A DNA stretch of 47,349 nt, taken from CAZCEC01 sp964497615 (GTDB taxonomy: Bacteria; Chloroflexota; Anaerolineae; Anaerolineales; UBA6663). Location of the stretch: contig CAZCEC010000050.1 in NCBI GenBank assembly GCA_964497615.1, positions 1 to 47,349 on the forward strand, read 5' to 3'. Below, piece by piece: positions 1 to 8,828 of the stretch; within the stretch, counting starts at the first letter, position 1, and each line of letters opens with the position of its first letter. Below the pieces are notes generated by a model, which was not told the DNA's origin, did no database searches, and was given only the letters and a program-made list of their open reading frames with translations. The position numbers were made by a program, and so were the translations under genes.

Positions 1-77
1 GCTTCCTGCTGGCCCTGGCCCTGGCCGCCGCCAAGTTCGCCCCCCTGCTGGCCGGCCCGCTGGAGTGGCAGGGCTAA
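1..77 (+). CDS. Small membrane protein, C-terminal fragment (copy 1 of tandem pair)
   Basis: This is the 3' end of a gene cut by the window edge; codons run from base 3 to a TAA at 75-77. The encoded tail has one hydrophobic helix (FLLALALAAAKFAPLLAG) and ends PLEWQG. It is almost identical, also at DNA level, to the end of the complete gene at 153-314, so the two are tandem copies. I do not recognise the family. The function is unknown; a single-pass membrane peptide is the most that can be said. Confidence 0.6.
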   Translation, partial: FLLALALAAAKFAPLLAGPLEWQG

Positions 78-152
78 GCCCCGCCCGGCGCCCGGACACA
101 TTTCCCACCGACTCAATTCCGACTATCTCTTTCCCCAAAGGAGATCAAGGCC

Positions 153-314
153 ATGTACAACAACAGCGACAACAATAGCGACAACAACACCGGTCATGAT
201 GGTTTCGTCTGGAGCCAGCGCGCCACCGTGGTGGCCGGCTTCCTGCTGGCCCTGGCCCTGGCCGCCGCCAAGTTCGCCCCCCTGCTGGCCGGTCCGCTGG
301 AGTGGCAAGGCTAG
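153..314 (+). CDS. Small single-pass membrane protein, 53 aa (copy 2 of tandem pair)
   Basis: The ATG at 153 lies 9 bases after a good ribosome binding site (AAGGAG, 138-143). The protein has a polar Asn/Asp/Ser-rich N-terminus (residues 2-16, repeated NNSD units), a short WSQRA segment, one hydrophobic helix at about residues 25-47 and the tail PLEWQG. The last 25 codons match the partial gene at 3-77 with only a few silent changes, which indicates recent duplication or gene conversion. It is too small for a domain call and I recognise no family. The strong ribosome binding site and the conservation of the tail in two copies argue that it is real. Confidence 0.65.
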   Translation: MYNNSDNNSDNNTGHDGFVWSQRATVVAGFLLALALAAAKFAPLLAGPLEWQG

Positions 315-325
315 CCAACCCAGGC

Positions 326-331
326 TAAAAT
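326..331 (+). promoter_or_regulatory. Possible -10 element upstream of the giant regulator
   Basis: A TAAAAT hexamer lies in the 203-base gap between the small membrane protein and the regulator. No convincing -35 is visible, so this is only a candidate. Confidence 0.25.
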
Positions 332-383
332 AGCTTCATTGAGCGGGTCCGCGTTGGCCCACTCACGCAATTATCGGTTCGCT

Positions 384-487
384 CTCACGCGCGGCAGCGA
401 TGCCTCGGCTGTCCCGCGTGAGCGTGATTCCAACCGAAGGCATCCCGCGCCAGTCTCGGCCTGGCGCGGGCCGGCGCCTCAAGCGCC
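384..487 (+). other. Structured 5' leader: three consecutive hairpins
   Basis: Three inverted repeats precede the start codon at 518: CTCACGCG at 384-391 with CGCGTGAG at 415-422; a perfect 10-bp stem at 444-453/461-470 with a 7-base loop; and GGCGC/GCGCC at 473-477/483-487. None is followed by a T-tract, so they are not simple terminators. They could stabilise or regulate the mRNA of the regulator; no known riboswitch was recognised. Confidence 0.4.
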
Positions 488-517
488 GCCGGGGGAACAG
501 GCGTCAGCGTTTCCGCT

Positions 518-3500
518 ATGTCCAAAGTCTGCCCGTCATGCGGGGCCGAGGCGCCCCTCCGGTTTCGCTTCTGCGGCTTCTGCGGCGCGACGCTGGACGT
601 TGCCCCGGCGGAACTGCCCGAGCCGGAAGGTGCGGCCCCCGCCAGCGGCGCGGCGCTCGAGCATCCGCGCAGCGCCCGGCGCCTGGTAACAGTTCTCTTC
701 GCCGACCTCAGCAACTTCACCCACGCCGCCGCCCGCACCGACCCCGAAGAAATCTTCCTCGCCGTCCGCCACACCCTGGAACGGCTGGCCCAACCCGTCC
801 AGCGCCACGGCGGCCACCTCGACCGCTACGTCGGCGACGGCTTCCTGGCGGCCTTTGGCATCCCCGCCGCCCATGAGAACGACCCGGCCCGCGCGCTGCT
901 GACCGCGCTGGAGATGCAGGAGGCCATGCGCTCCCTGCGCGCCGAAGCGCAGGAGCGGCTGGGCTGGGACGCGCAGCTCCGCATCGGCATCAACCTCGGT
1001 CCCGTCATTAGCGGCGCGCTCGACACCGGCGCCGCCTCCGATGCCAGCGTCTTCGGCCACGCCGTCAACGTCGCCCACCGGCTCCAGCAGGCCGCCCGGC
1101 CCGGCACCATCCTGGTCAGCGAGGCCGTCTATCGCCAGACCCGCGGCGAATTCGAGTTCAAGGAGCCGGTCAAGCAGCACCTCAAGGGCCTGGATGCGCC
1201 CATCGTGTGCTACGAGGTGCTGGGCCAGCGCCGCGCCCCGCAGCCCACGCGCGGGCTCACCGGCCGCGGCTCGCCCCTGGTGGGCCGCAGCACCGAGGCC
1301 GCCGCCCTGCTGGCCGGCTTGCAGCGCCTCAAGGTCGAGCGGTTGGGCATGATCGCCGTCATCAGCGGCGAGCCCGGCATCGGCAAGACCCGCCTGGTGG
1401 AAGAGGTGCTGGCCCCCCTCACCGATCATTTCACCATCGTCCGCGCCGCCGGCTCGCCTCACGAGACCGCCTCCTATGGCCTGCTGGCGCGCCTGATCGA
1501 AAACCTGGCCGGCATCGCCCCGGAGGACTCCAGCGCCGTCCGGCTCCAGCGCCTGGAGGAGCGCCTGGCGGCCTCCACCACCCTGGCCGCCGACATCGGC
1601 CCCGTGCTCCACAGCCTGGTCAGCGGGCAGGTCTCACGCGAGACCCTGATCGGCAACCCCCAGCAGGATCAGCGCCGCATCTACGCCGCGGTGCGCCGCC
1701 TGCTGGCCTGGCTGGCCCGCCGCCGCGCCATGCTGCTGGTCATTGACGACCTGCAATGGGCCGATCCGTCCTCCGTGGCCGTCCTGGCGCACGCTGCCGA
1801 CCTGGTGCATGAGGCGCCGTTGGGCATCCTGGCCCTCAACCGGCCTGGCCCCAACGATCACATTCCGGCGCCCTTCGCCGCGCCGCCCGCCACGCCCCCG
1901 CCGGCTGCGTCGCTGTCGTCGGCCGCGCTGCCCCCAGCCGCGCTGCCCTCCGCATCGCCGTACTCCGCATCGCCGTACTCAGCATCGCTGTACTCAGCGA
2001 CGCTCTCCGCCGCCAATCAAAGTCCGGGCGGTCCGCCGGCCCTCAACCCGCCGCCGCCTGCGGAGGGCAGCTTCATCTCGCTGCGGCTGGAACCCCTCAC
2101 CCCCACCGAAAGCGACCAGCTCCTGGCCAACCTGCTCGACGATGTGGCCCCGCCGCCCGGGCTGACCGGACGCCTGGCCGAGCGCACCAACGGCAACCCG
2201 CTCCTCATGGAAGAGATGGTGCGCATGCTGCTGGACCGCGAGGTCATCCGGCCCGGCCCCAGCGGCATGGAGGTGGCCCCGCAGTGGGTGGAGACGGTGG
2301 ACCAGGTGCCGGAGACCGTCAACGGCCTGATCCTCAGCCGCTACGACCGCCTGCCCCCGGCCCTGCGCCGCACGCTGGATGCCGCCGCCGTCCTGGGCAA
2401 CGGTTTTTCCGAGCCTTTGCTGTTGGGCGTCAGCGGACTGGCCGAATCCGACCTGCGCGCGCAACTGGCCAGCCTGGAGCAGGCCGACTTCCTGCGCCGC
2501 GGTGCCGGCCCCGGCCTGCCCATCTATGCCTTCCGCCACTGGGTGATGCAGGAGGCCATCTACCAGACCATCCTGCAAAAGGAGCGCCGCGCCCTGCACC
2601 TGCGCGCCGCCCAAGTCATCCAGCAGATGGCCGAGAACCTGTCGATTGACGCTGCCGCGCGCGTGGGCGACCACCTGGAGCGCGGCCAAAGCCGCCAGGC
2701 CATCGGCTTCCTGCTCGAAGCTGCCCGGCTGGCCGCCGACCGCTTCGCCAACGATGAAGCCATCAGCTATTACCGCCGCATCGAAGCCTTGCTGGCGCAG
2801 CATGGCGGCCGGCAGGACGAAGCGGTGGACGTGTCCCTTGGCCTGACCGAAGTGCTCACCCGCACCGGCCAGCCGGAGGCGGCCCGCGAAACCCTGGAGC
2901 GCGCCCGCGGGCTGGCGCTGGGCCCGCCGCGCCCTGGTTACCGGCTGGCGGATGTGCTCTATCTGCTGGGGCAGGCGCGCGCGCTGCAAGGCCAGCCGGC
3001 CGAAGCTTACGCCGCCTACGAGGCCGCCGCCGCGCATCTCACCAATTCGGGCGCGTCTGGCGACCGGCTGGCCACCCTGGCCCGCATCGAGCACCTCATC
3101 GGCATGGTGAAGCTGCGCCAGGGCCAATTGGCGGAGGCCCGCGCCCACGGCGACGCCGCGCTGCGCTTGGCCCAGGCCGACAACGACCTGGAGGCGGCCG
3201 GGAACGCGCACAACCTCCTGGCCGGCAGCCACTACTTCGCCGGGCAGTTGGCCGAGTCGGTGGCGAGCGCACTGCGCGCCCTGGCCCTGCGCGAGCAGTT
3301 GGGCGACGTCTGGCAGTCGGCCTCCTCCCAAAGCAACCTGGGCGGCCTGTACTACAAGCTGGGCCAATGGGCCCAGGCCGAGGCCTACGTGCGGCAGGCC
3401 ATCTTCGTCCAGCAGGAGATCGGCGACTATCAGAACCTGGGCGCTTCGTGGGCCACCCTGGGGCAACTGCTGCTCGACTCGGGCCGTTTTGAGGAGGCCC

Positions 3501-6500
3501 TGCACAGCCTCAACCAATCACTGGCGGCCCTGCGCGGCCAGGAACACTGGCCCGCCCTGGCCTCACGCCACCTCAACCGCGGGCTGGTGTGGCTGCGCCT
3601 GGGTGTGGCCGCCTGGGCCATCGCCGATTTGGAGCGCAGCCTCGAAGCCGCCATCCGGATGGACAACCAGGACCTGCGCGCCCAGTCCCTGGCCGCCCTG
3701 GCGCATGGCCGCCTGATGGAGCAGGACCTGCCGCGCGCCCGCGAAGCCCTCCAGCAAGCCGAAATGCTGGCCAACGAAAGCGGTTCGCTCGAGACCCGCG
3801 CTGAGGTGCTGCGCGCCCGCACCGCCGTGCGCCGCGCCGAGCACGACTGGGACCGCGCCCTCGAAGCCGCCCAGCAGGCCCAGCATCTGTTCACCCAAAT
3901 GGGCAACCGCTACGAAGTCGCCCGCCGCCAGATTGAAGTGGCCGAGATTCAGTTGGCGCGCGGCCCCGCCGGCGGCCGGCCCCTCAACGGCACCCACCTG
4001 GCCGCCGTGCGCGAAGCCCTGGAGACCTTCCGCCACCTCAACGCCCAGGCCGACCTCCCCCGCGCCGAGCATGTGCTGGCCCGCCTCAGCGCCGGCATGC
4101 CCGGCGTCAGCCCGGTGGAGCAGGCCGTCATCATCACCCACATCCGCCTGGACCTGCCCGACCTGGGCGGCGAGGGCGACGAACTCCAGCACGAGGAACT
4201 GGCCGGCCACTTCGCGCGCATGTCGGGCGCGCTGGAAAAGATTGGGCGCGACCGCGGCGCCCTGGTGGCCACCATTGGCGCGGGGCTGGCGTACCTGTTC
4301 AGCGGCCCCACCGCCGAGCTCAGCGACACCCTGGCCCACCAGGCAGTGCAGGCCGCGCGCGAGGCCGCCGATGCGGGCGCGCGCCTCAACCGCTCCAGCC
4401 GCCGCCAGCATGGCTTTGAGATCGAACTGCGCCTGGGCCTGGCCGCCGGGCGCTGGACCGGGCCCACCGGCCTGTCGGCCGGCGACATCGAAGGCCCCGA
4501 CCCGTTGGGCGGCACCGAGGCCCGCCGCCAGGCGGCCGTGTTCGCCAATGCCTCCCTGCCGGGCCGCCACGCCGCCGCGGCCGCGGCCCTGGCCGCCCCC
4601 AACACCCTGGTCGTCCTCGGCGACCTGGCCCAGCCGGTGCGCGCCCACTTTGAGCTCGCGCCAATCACGCCGCCGCCCGAGGCGGAAACGGACTTGCCCG
4701 GCGCCGCGTTTACGGTGGGCCGCCTGCGTTCCGGCACGCGCCTCACCCAGCCCCTGCCCGGCGCCACGCCCACCCTCATTGGTCGCCAGCAGGAACTGTC
4801 CACCCTGCTCGGCTTCGTCCGCCGCCTGCACCGCGAACAGCGCGGCCTGGTGTGCTACCTGGAAGCCGAAGCCGGCATGGGCAAGACGCGCCTGCTCGAC
4901 CAGGTACTCGACGCCGCCCGGCCCGACACCTGGTGCCTGATCGGCAAATGCGAGTCGTTCCGCGCCGGCCTCAGCTACTGGGCCCTGATGAGTATCCTCG
5001 AGCAGAGCGACCTGCCCGACCTGCCGGCCGTGCACCAACTCCAACGGCTATTGGGTCTGCGCGCGCCCGACGAATCCGACGACCAACTGCTGCGCAACCT
5101 GCCGCCGGCCACCCTGCGCCAGGAAATCTTCGCCCGCGTGCGCGCCTTCCTGCTCCAGGCTGCCGCCCAGCGCCCGGTGCTGGTCGTCGTCGAAGACATC
5201 CACTGGCTGGACCTCAGCTCGCTGGAATTGGTGGACTACCTGCTGCCCATCACCCAGGAAGCGCCCGTCGCCCTGCTGCTGGTGGCCCGCGCCGAGATGC
5301 CCGGCCCGCACCGCGCCCTGGTGAGCAAGGCGGGCCGCCTGGGGCAAGACCGCTTTGTGCCCCTCAACTTCGCCAGCCTCAGCCCCGCCGACGCGCGCCA
5401 ATTGGTGGAAGTGCTGCTCAACGTCACGGACGAAGGGGGCTTGCGGCTCAGCCCCGCCACCAGCGACGCGCTGTGGCCCCTGCTGGCCCCGTTTGGCGGG
5501 CACCCCCTGGCGCTGGAGGAAGCCGTGCGCTTCCTGGTGGAAAGCGGCTGGCTGTGGGAAGCCGGCGGGGAATGGCGCTTGGCCCCGGCCGACCCGTCGC
5601 CGCTCGCCATCGCCGCGCCGGAGCCTGACGAGCAGGCCGCCCCGGCCGCGCCCATCGGCCAACCGGAAGCCACCGGCGTGGACGGCAGCGCTTCGCCGCT
5701 GGCCGTGCCCGCCCGCCGCATGCCGGCCGTCTTCCGCGACCTGCTGCTGCGCCGGCTGGACCTGCTGCCCAGCGACACCCTGCACGTGCTGCAAGCCGCC
5801 GCCGTCCTGGGCGAGCGCTTCGACCACACCGTCTTGCGCCACATCGTCGCCGGGCCGGTGGTGGGCCGCCGCCTGAGCGAACTGGTGGAGCGCGGCTGGT
5901 TATTACCGGCCGACCCTGAGCAGCCGCTGCTCTACCGCTTCAAGCACACCCTCACCCGCGAGACCATCTACGCCACCTTGCTGACCTCCAAGCGGCGCGT
6001 GCTCCACCAGCGCGCAGCCGAAGCGTTCGAGTCGCTGTATCCCGAGGCCCAGGCGGAGAACGTGGAACTGCTGGCCCACCACTTCAGCCAGAGCAGCCTG
6101 CGCGACCGGGCGCTGGGCTACCTGGTGCGCGCCGGCCAGACCTCCGCCGCCCGCTTTGCCCTGGCCGAGAGCCTCAGCTACTTCCAGCAGGCCCGCGACC
6201 TGCTAGCCGCGCAAGGCCAGAGCCAGCCGCGCCTGTCCGCCACCATTGCCCTGGGCCTGGCCGACGTGCACCTGGGATTGGGCGACCCGGCCGCCGCCGT
6301 GAACGACCTGCGCCAGGTGGTGGAGGTGCCGCTGCTGGACCTGCCGCCCGAGATGCACGGCGGCGCGCTGCGCCGCATGGCCGCGGCCCGCCAGCGCATG
6401 GGTGAGTTCAACGCCGCCCTCGAAAACCTGCACGCCGCCCGCCAGTTGCTCTCCAGCGCCACCATGGCCGCCGGCACCGGCGAACTGCGCGGCTCCGCCG

Positions 6501-7534
6501 TCACGCCGGAGGCCGAGCGCGAAGCCTGGACCGTGGAACTGGAACTGGCGCAGACTCTCATTCGCATGCCCGATGGCCAGCGCGACCGCGCCCGCGCCCA
6601 GGCCGAGCACGTGCTGCGCGGCCTCGACCGGCGGCGCTATCCGGAGCTGGCCGCCGAATCCCTCAACCTGCTGGGCAACATTGCCCGGCTGAACGGTGAG
6701 ATGGACAACGCCGTGCAGTTGGTGCGCGAGAGCCTGACCCTGTATCAAGCGTATGGCAACCGCACCGGCGCCGCCTCCGCCTATGCCAACCTGGGCGTAC
6801 TGGCCGCCAACCAGCGCGACAACGAAACAGCCTTCAGCCACTTCAACCTCAGCCTCAACCTGCGTGAGGCCCTGGGCGACAGCCTGGGCATTGCCATCTC
6901 GCGCAACAACCTGGGCAACCTGGAGCGCAACCGCGGTCATTACTCGGAGGCCATCCAGCAGCTTAGCCGCGCCGCCGAGCGCGCCCGCTACGCCGAGGCC
7001 GCGCCGCTGCTGGCCCAGTGCCTGACGAACCTGGGCCAAGCCCAGCACCTGGCCGGCCAGCACACCCTGGCCATCGTCACCTTCGATGAAGCCGAAAACG
7101 TCTCCACGGGCTTTGGCCTCAAAAACACGCAGTGCGAGGTGGCCTGGAAACGCGCCGACTGCCTGGTGGAAACGGGCGACCTGGCCGCCGCCGAGCGGGC
7201 CGCCGTGGCCGCCCTGGCCCTGGCGCGCGAAGTCAACAGCGGCTATCTGCGCAGCGAGGCCCAGCGCGCCCTGGCGCGCGCCCTGCGCCTGAGCGGCAAC
7301 GCCGCCGGCGCGGTGGAGCATGCCGGCGCGGCCTGGCAGGCGCGCGCGAAAGATGCGAACCCCCACCTGCGCGCGCGGTTCGCCGCCGAATTTGCCCTGG
7401 CCCTGCTGGCCACCGGCGATCCGGCGCAAGCCGCCCAGGCCCACGACCTGCTGACGGCCAACGTCAACCCGGTGCAGTTGCCCGAGAGCGCCTTCACCTT
7501 GCGGGAGATCGCGGCGGCGGTCGCCAGTGCCTGA
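518..7534 (+). CDS. Adenylate/guanylate cyclase-AAA ATPase-TPR giant regulator, internally duplicated
   Basis: A 2338-residue multidomain signalling protein. Residues 5-22 form a four-cysteine zinc ribbon (C5, C8, C19, C22). A class III nucleotide cyclase follows at about 55-225: metal-binding D63 (FADLSNFT) and D107 (VGDGF) and transition-state N184 and R188 (VNVAHR) are present, so activity is plausible. Next come an AAA/STAND ATPase (Walker A GEPGIGKT at 284-291, Walker B LLVIDD near 405) with a Pro/Ala/Ser linker near 455-510, and TPR-like helices to about 1190. The second half repeats the plan: a degenerate cyclase-like segment at about 1200-1378 in which the metal Asp positions align with R1210 and A1255, a second ATPase (AGMGKTRL at 1452-1459, Walker B VLVVVED near 1554), and TPR repeats to the end. 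The zinc ribbon is absent from the second half. The family (cyclase-ATPase-TPR) is common in Chloroflexota, but a fused double copy is unusual. Ligand and output are unknown. Confidence 0.9.
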   Translation: MSKVCPSCGAEAPLRFRFCGFCGATLDVAPAELPEPEGAAPASGAALEHPRSARRLVTVLFADLSNFTHAAARTDPEEIFLAVRHTLERLAQPVQRHGGHLDRYVGDGFLAAFGIPAAHENDPARALLTALEMQEAMRSLRAEAQERLGWDAQLRIGINLGPVISGALDTGAASDASVFGHAVNVAHRLQQAARPGTILVSEAVYRQTRGEFEFKEPVKQHLKGLDAPIVCYEVLGQRRAPQPTRGLTGRGSPLVGRSTEAAALLAGLQRLKVERLGMIAVISGEPGIGKTRLVEEVLAPLTDHFTIVRAAGSPHETASYGLLARLIENLAGIAPEDSSAVRLQRLEERLAASTTLAADIGPVLHSLVSGQVSRETLIGNPQQDQRRIYAAVRRLLAWLARRRAMLLVIDDLQWADPSSVAVLAHAADLVHEAPLGILALNRPGPNDHIPAPFAAPPATPPPAASLSSAALPPAALPSASPYSASPYSASLYSATLSAANQSPGGPPALNPPPPAEGSFISLRLEPLTPTESDQLLANLLDDVAPPPGLTGRLAERTNGNPLLMEEMVRMLLDREVIRPGPSGMEVAPQWVETVDQVPETVNGLILSRYDRLPPALRRTLDAAAVLGNGFSEPLLLGVSGLAESDLRAQLASLEQADFLRRGAGPGLPIYAFRHWVMQEAIYQTILQKERRALHLRAAQVIQQMAENLSIDAAARVGDHLERGQSRQAIGFLLEAARLAADRFANDEAISYYRRIEALLAQHGGRQDEAVDVSLGLTEVLTRTGQPEAARETLERARGLALGPPRPGYRLADVLYLLGQARALQGQPAEAYAAYEAAAAHLTNSGASGDRLATLARIEHLIGMVKLRQGQLAEARAHGDAALRLAQADNDLEAAGNAHNLLAGSHYFAGQLAESVASALRALALREQLGDVWQSASSQSNLGGLYYKLGQWAQAEAYVRQAIFVQQEIGDYQNLGASWATLGQLLLDSGRFEEALHSLNQSLAALRGQEHWPALASRHLNRGLVWLRLGVAAWAIADLERSLEAAIRMDNQDLRAQSLAALAHGRLMEQDLPRAREALQQAEMLANESGSLETRAEVLRARTAVRRAEHDWDRALEAAQQAQHLFTQMGNRYEVARRQIEVAEIQLARGPAGGRPLNGTHLAAVREALETFRHLNAQADLPRAEHVLARLSAGMPGVSPVEQAVIITHIRLDLPDLGGEGDELQHEELAGHFARMSGALEKIGRDRGALVATIGAGLAYLFSGPTAELSDTLAHQAVQAAREAADAGARLNRSSRRQHGFEIELRLGLAAGRWTGPTGLSAGDIEGPDPLGGTEARRQAAVFANASLPGRHAAAAAALAAPNTLVVLGDLAQPVRAHFELAPITPPPEAETDLPGAAFTVGRLRSGTRLTQPLPGATPTLIGRQQELSTLLGFVRRLHREQRGLVCYLEAEAGMGKTRLLDQVLDAARPDTWCLIGKCESFRAGLSYWALMSILEQSDLPDLPAVHQLQRLLGLRAPDESDDQLLRNLPPATLRQEIFARVRAFLLQAAAQRPVLVVVEDIHWLDLSSLELVDYLLPITQEAPVALLLVARAEMPGPHRALVSKAGRLGQDRFVPLNFASLSPADARQLVEVLLNVTDEGGLRLSPATSDALWPLLAPFGGHPLALEEAVRFLVESGWLWEAGGEWRLAPADPSPLAIAAPEPDEQAAPAAPIGQPEATGVDGSASPLAVPARRMPAVFRDLLLRRLDLLPSDTLHVLQAAAVLGERFDHTVLRHIVAGPVVGRRLSELVERGWLLPADPEQPLLYRFKHTLTRETIYATLLTSKRRVLHQRAAEAFESLYPEAQAENVELLAHHFSQSSLRDRALGYLVRAGQTSAARFALAESLSYFQQARDLLAAQGQSQPRLSATIALGLADVHLGLGDPAAAVNDLRQVVEVPLLDLPPEMHGGALRRMAAARQRMGEFNAALENLHAARQLLSSATMAAGTGELRGSAVTPEAEREAWTVELELAQTLIRMPDGQRDRARAQAEHVLRGLDRRRYPELAAESLNLLGNIARLNGEMDNAVQLVRESLTLYQAYGNRTGAASAYANLGVLAANQRDNETAFSHFNLSLNLREALGDSLGIAISRNNLGNLERNRGHYSEAIQQLSRAAERARYAEAAPLLAQCLTNLGQAQHLAGQHTLAIVTFDEAENVSTGFGLKNTQCEVAWKRADCLVETGDLAAAERAAVAALALAREVNSGYLRSEAQRALARALRLSGNAAGAVEHAGAAWQARAKDANPHLRARFAAEFALALLATGDPAQAAQAHDLLTANVNPVQLPESAFTLREIAAAVASA
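1949..2008 (+). repeat. 15-bp tandem repeat, four units, coding
   Basis: Three near-identical 15-bp units (1949-1963, 1964-1978, 1979-1993) and a diverged fourth encode SASPY/SASPY/SASLY/SATLS within the low-complexity linker of the first ATPase module. It looks like in-frame slippage expansion in a flexible loop. Confidence 0.7.
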
Positions 7535-8776
7535 GTGTGGCTGCTCACCTTCCTCTCTGACCCCCCTGGGAGTTGGCTCTACTACTTCGGCCTCCTGGCA
7601 GCCCTGGAGGCGCCAGCGGCCCTGGCCCTGCACCAGTGGTGGATCACCCGCGAGGGCGGCAATGCCCGCGCCGCCCTGGCCGCGGGAGCGATGTTCGGCG
7701 CGCGCGGCCTGGCGCTGGTGGGAGTCCTGCTCATCCCGGCCGGCACCCCGGAGGCGCTGGCCGTGCTTGCCCCGCTGGACCGCGCCGCCAGCCTGCTGAG
7801 CGTGCTGGCCCTGGCCTGGGCGCTGGCCCACCCGCGCCCGCTGCTGAGGCCCGACATGGGCGCGCTGGCCGGGGCCACGGCCGCCGTCCTCGCCCTGACG
7901 CTCACCTGGCCGGCCTGGGCGGGCGAGGTGCAGGCTGGGGCCGCCTTCTTCAACGGCAGCCGGCTCGAATCGGCGTGGACGGTCGCCACCCTGGTTGTGC
8001 TGGCCTGGGGCGTGTGGTCGCTCACCAGTAGGCGTCCGCCCGGCTGGCGGCGCGGGCTGGCGCTGCTGGGACTGCTGAGCGCGGGCAGCGTGGCGCATTA
8101 CCTGTTCCCCGTGGCGGGGACCAGCGCCGCCGGGCTGGCCCGCTGGGCCGAACTGCCGGCCCTGCCGCTGGGCGCCTGGCTCGTCTATCAGCGTGCCCGC
8201 TCCGGCACAGCGGCCGACGACCTGGCCGCGACCCGGCCTCAGCCCGCCCTCCGGCGCGCGCCGCGCCCAGCCTGGCGCCAGATCGCCGAGACCCTGCTCG
8301 TCACCGCGGTGATATACGGGACGCTGGAGGTCGCCACCGGCCGCTTCCGGGTGGATGGGCCGAGCATGCAGCCTGGCCTGCACACCGGCCAGTTCGTGCT
8401 GGCCGACCGGCTGGCCTACTATCTCGGCTCGCCACGGCGCGGCGATGTGGTGGTGGTGCACCCGCCGCTCGAGCCGGAGGAGGCCTTCATCAAGCGGGTG
8501 ATCGGCTTACCGGGGGAAAGAGTGGAGATCGCGGCCGGGATGGTGCTGGTGAATGGGCGCGCGCTCACCGAGCCCTACATCGCTGCCCCGCCCGATTATT
8601 CCGGCGCGTGGCAATTGGCCGAGGGTGAATACCTGGTCCTGGGCGACAACCGCGTCAATTCATCCGATTCGCACATCTGGGGACCCGTGCAGCGCACCGC
8701 CATCACCGGCAAGGCCCTGCTCGTCTATTGGCCCTTCGGCGAGTGGACCCTCATCGAGCACGTTCGCGAACCGTGA
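7535..8776 (+). CDS. lepB: Signal peptidase I with N-terminal multi-helix membrane domain
   Basis: A 413-residue protein starting at a GTG placed directly after the TGA of the preceding regulator, so the two are probably co-transcribed. Residues 1-225 hold about seven hydrophobic helices unrelated to ordinary LepB. An eighth helix near 250-268 leads into a full S26 signal peptidase domain: the catalytic serine S277 sits in GPSMQPG and the general base K320 in KRVIGLPG, followed by the LGDNR..SSDSR-like box (LGDNRVNSSDSH) near 370. The enzyme would remove signal peptides from secreted proteins at the outer face of the membrane. Standard LepB has one or two anchor helices; the extra domain resembles seven-helix sensor modules, which is inference from hydrophobicity only. 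Confidence 0.88.
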   Translation: MWLLTFLSDPPGSWLYYFGLLAALEAPAALALHQWWITREGGNARAALAAGAMFGARGLALVGVLLIPAGTPEALAVLAPLDRAASLLSVLALAWALAHPRPLLRPDMGALAGATAAVLALTLTWPAWAGEVQAGAAFFNGSRLESAWTVATLVVLAWGVWSLTSRRPPGWRRGLALLGLLSAGSVAHYLFPVAGTSAAGLARWAELPALPLGAWLVYQRARSGTAADDLAATRPQPALRRAPRPAWRQIAETLLVTAVIYGTLEVATGRFRVDGPSMQPGLHTGQFVLADRLAYYLGSPRRGDVVVVHPPLEPEEAFIKRVIGLPGERVEIAAGMVLVNGRALTEPYIAAPPDYSGAWQLAEGEYLVLGDNRVNSSDSHIWGPVQRTAITGKALLVYWPFGEWTLIEHVREP

Positions 8777-8784
8777 CGGGCGCC

Positions 8785-8820
8785 ACCACGAAGACCCGAA
8801 GTCGCGAAGTGGCACTAAGG
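8785..8820. repeat. CACGAAG-type dispersed repeat, single arm (copy A)
   Basis: The sequence begins ACCACGAAGACCCGAAG and continues with spaced CGAAG motifs. It lies between the convergent ends of lepB and glcF. It matches the arms of the larger copies at 11247-11356 and 23617-23720. Confidence 0.6.
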
Positions 8821-8828
8821 AAAACTGT

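Noticed and set aside
6203..8461. 752-codon minus-strand frame
   Set aside because: Antisense to the TPR region and the signal peptidase; composition is that of a shadow frame.
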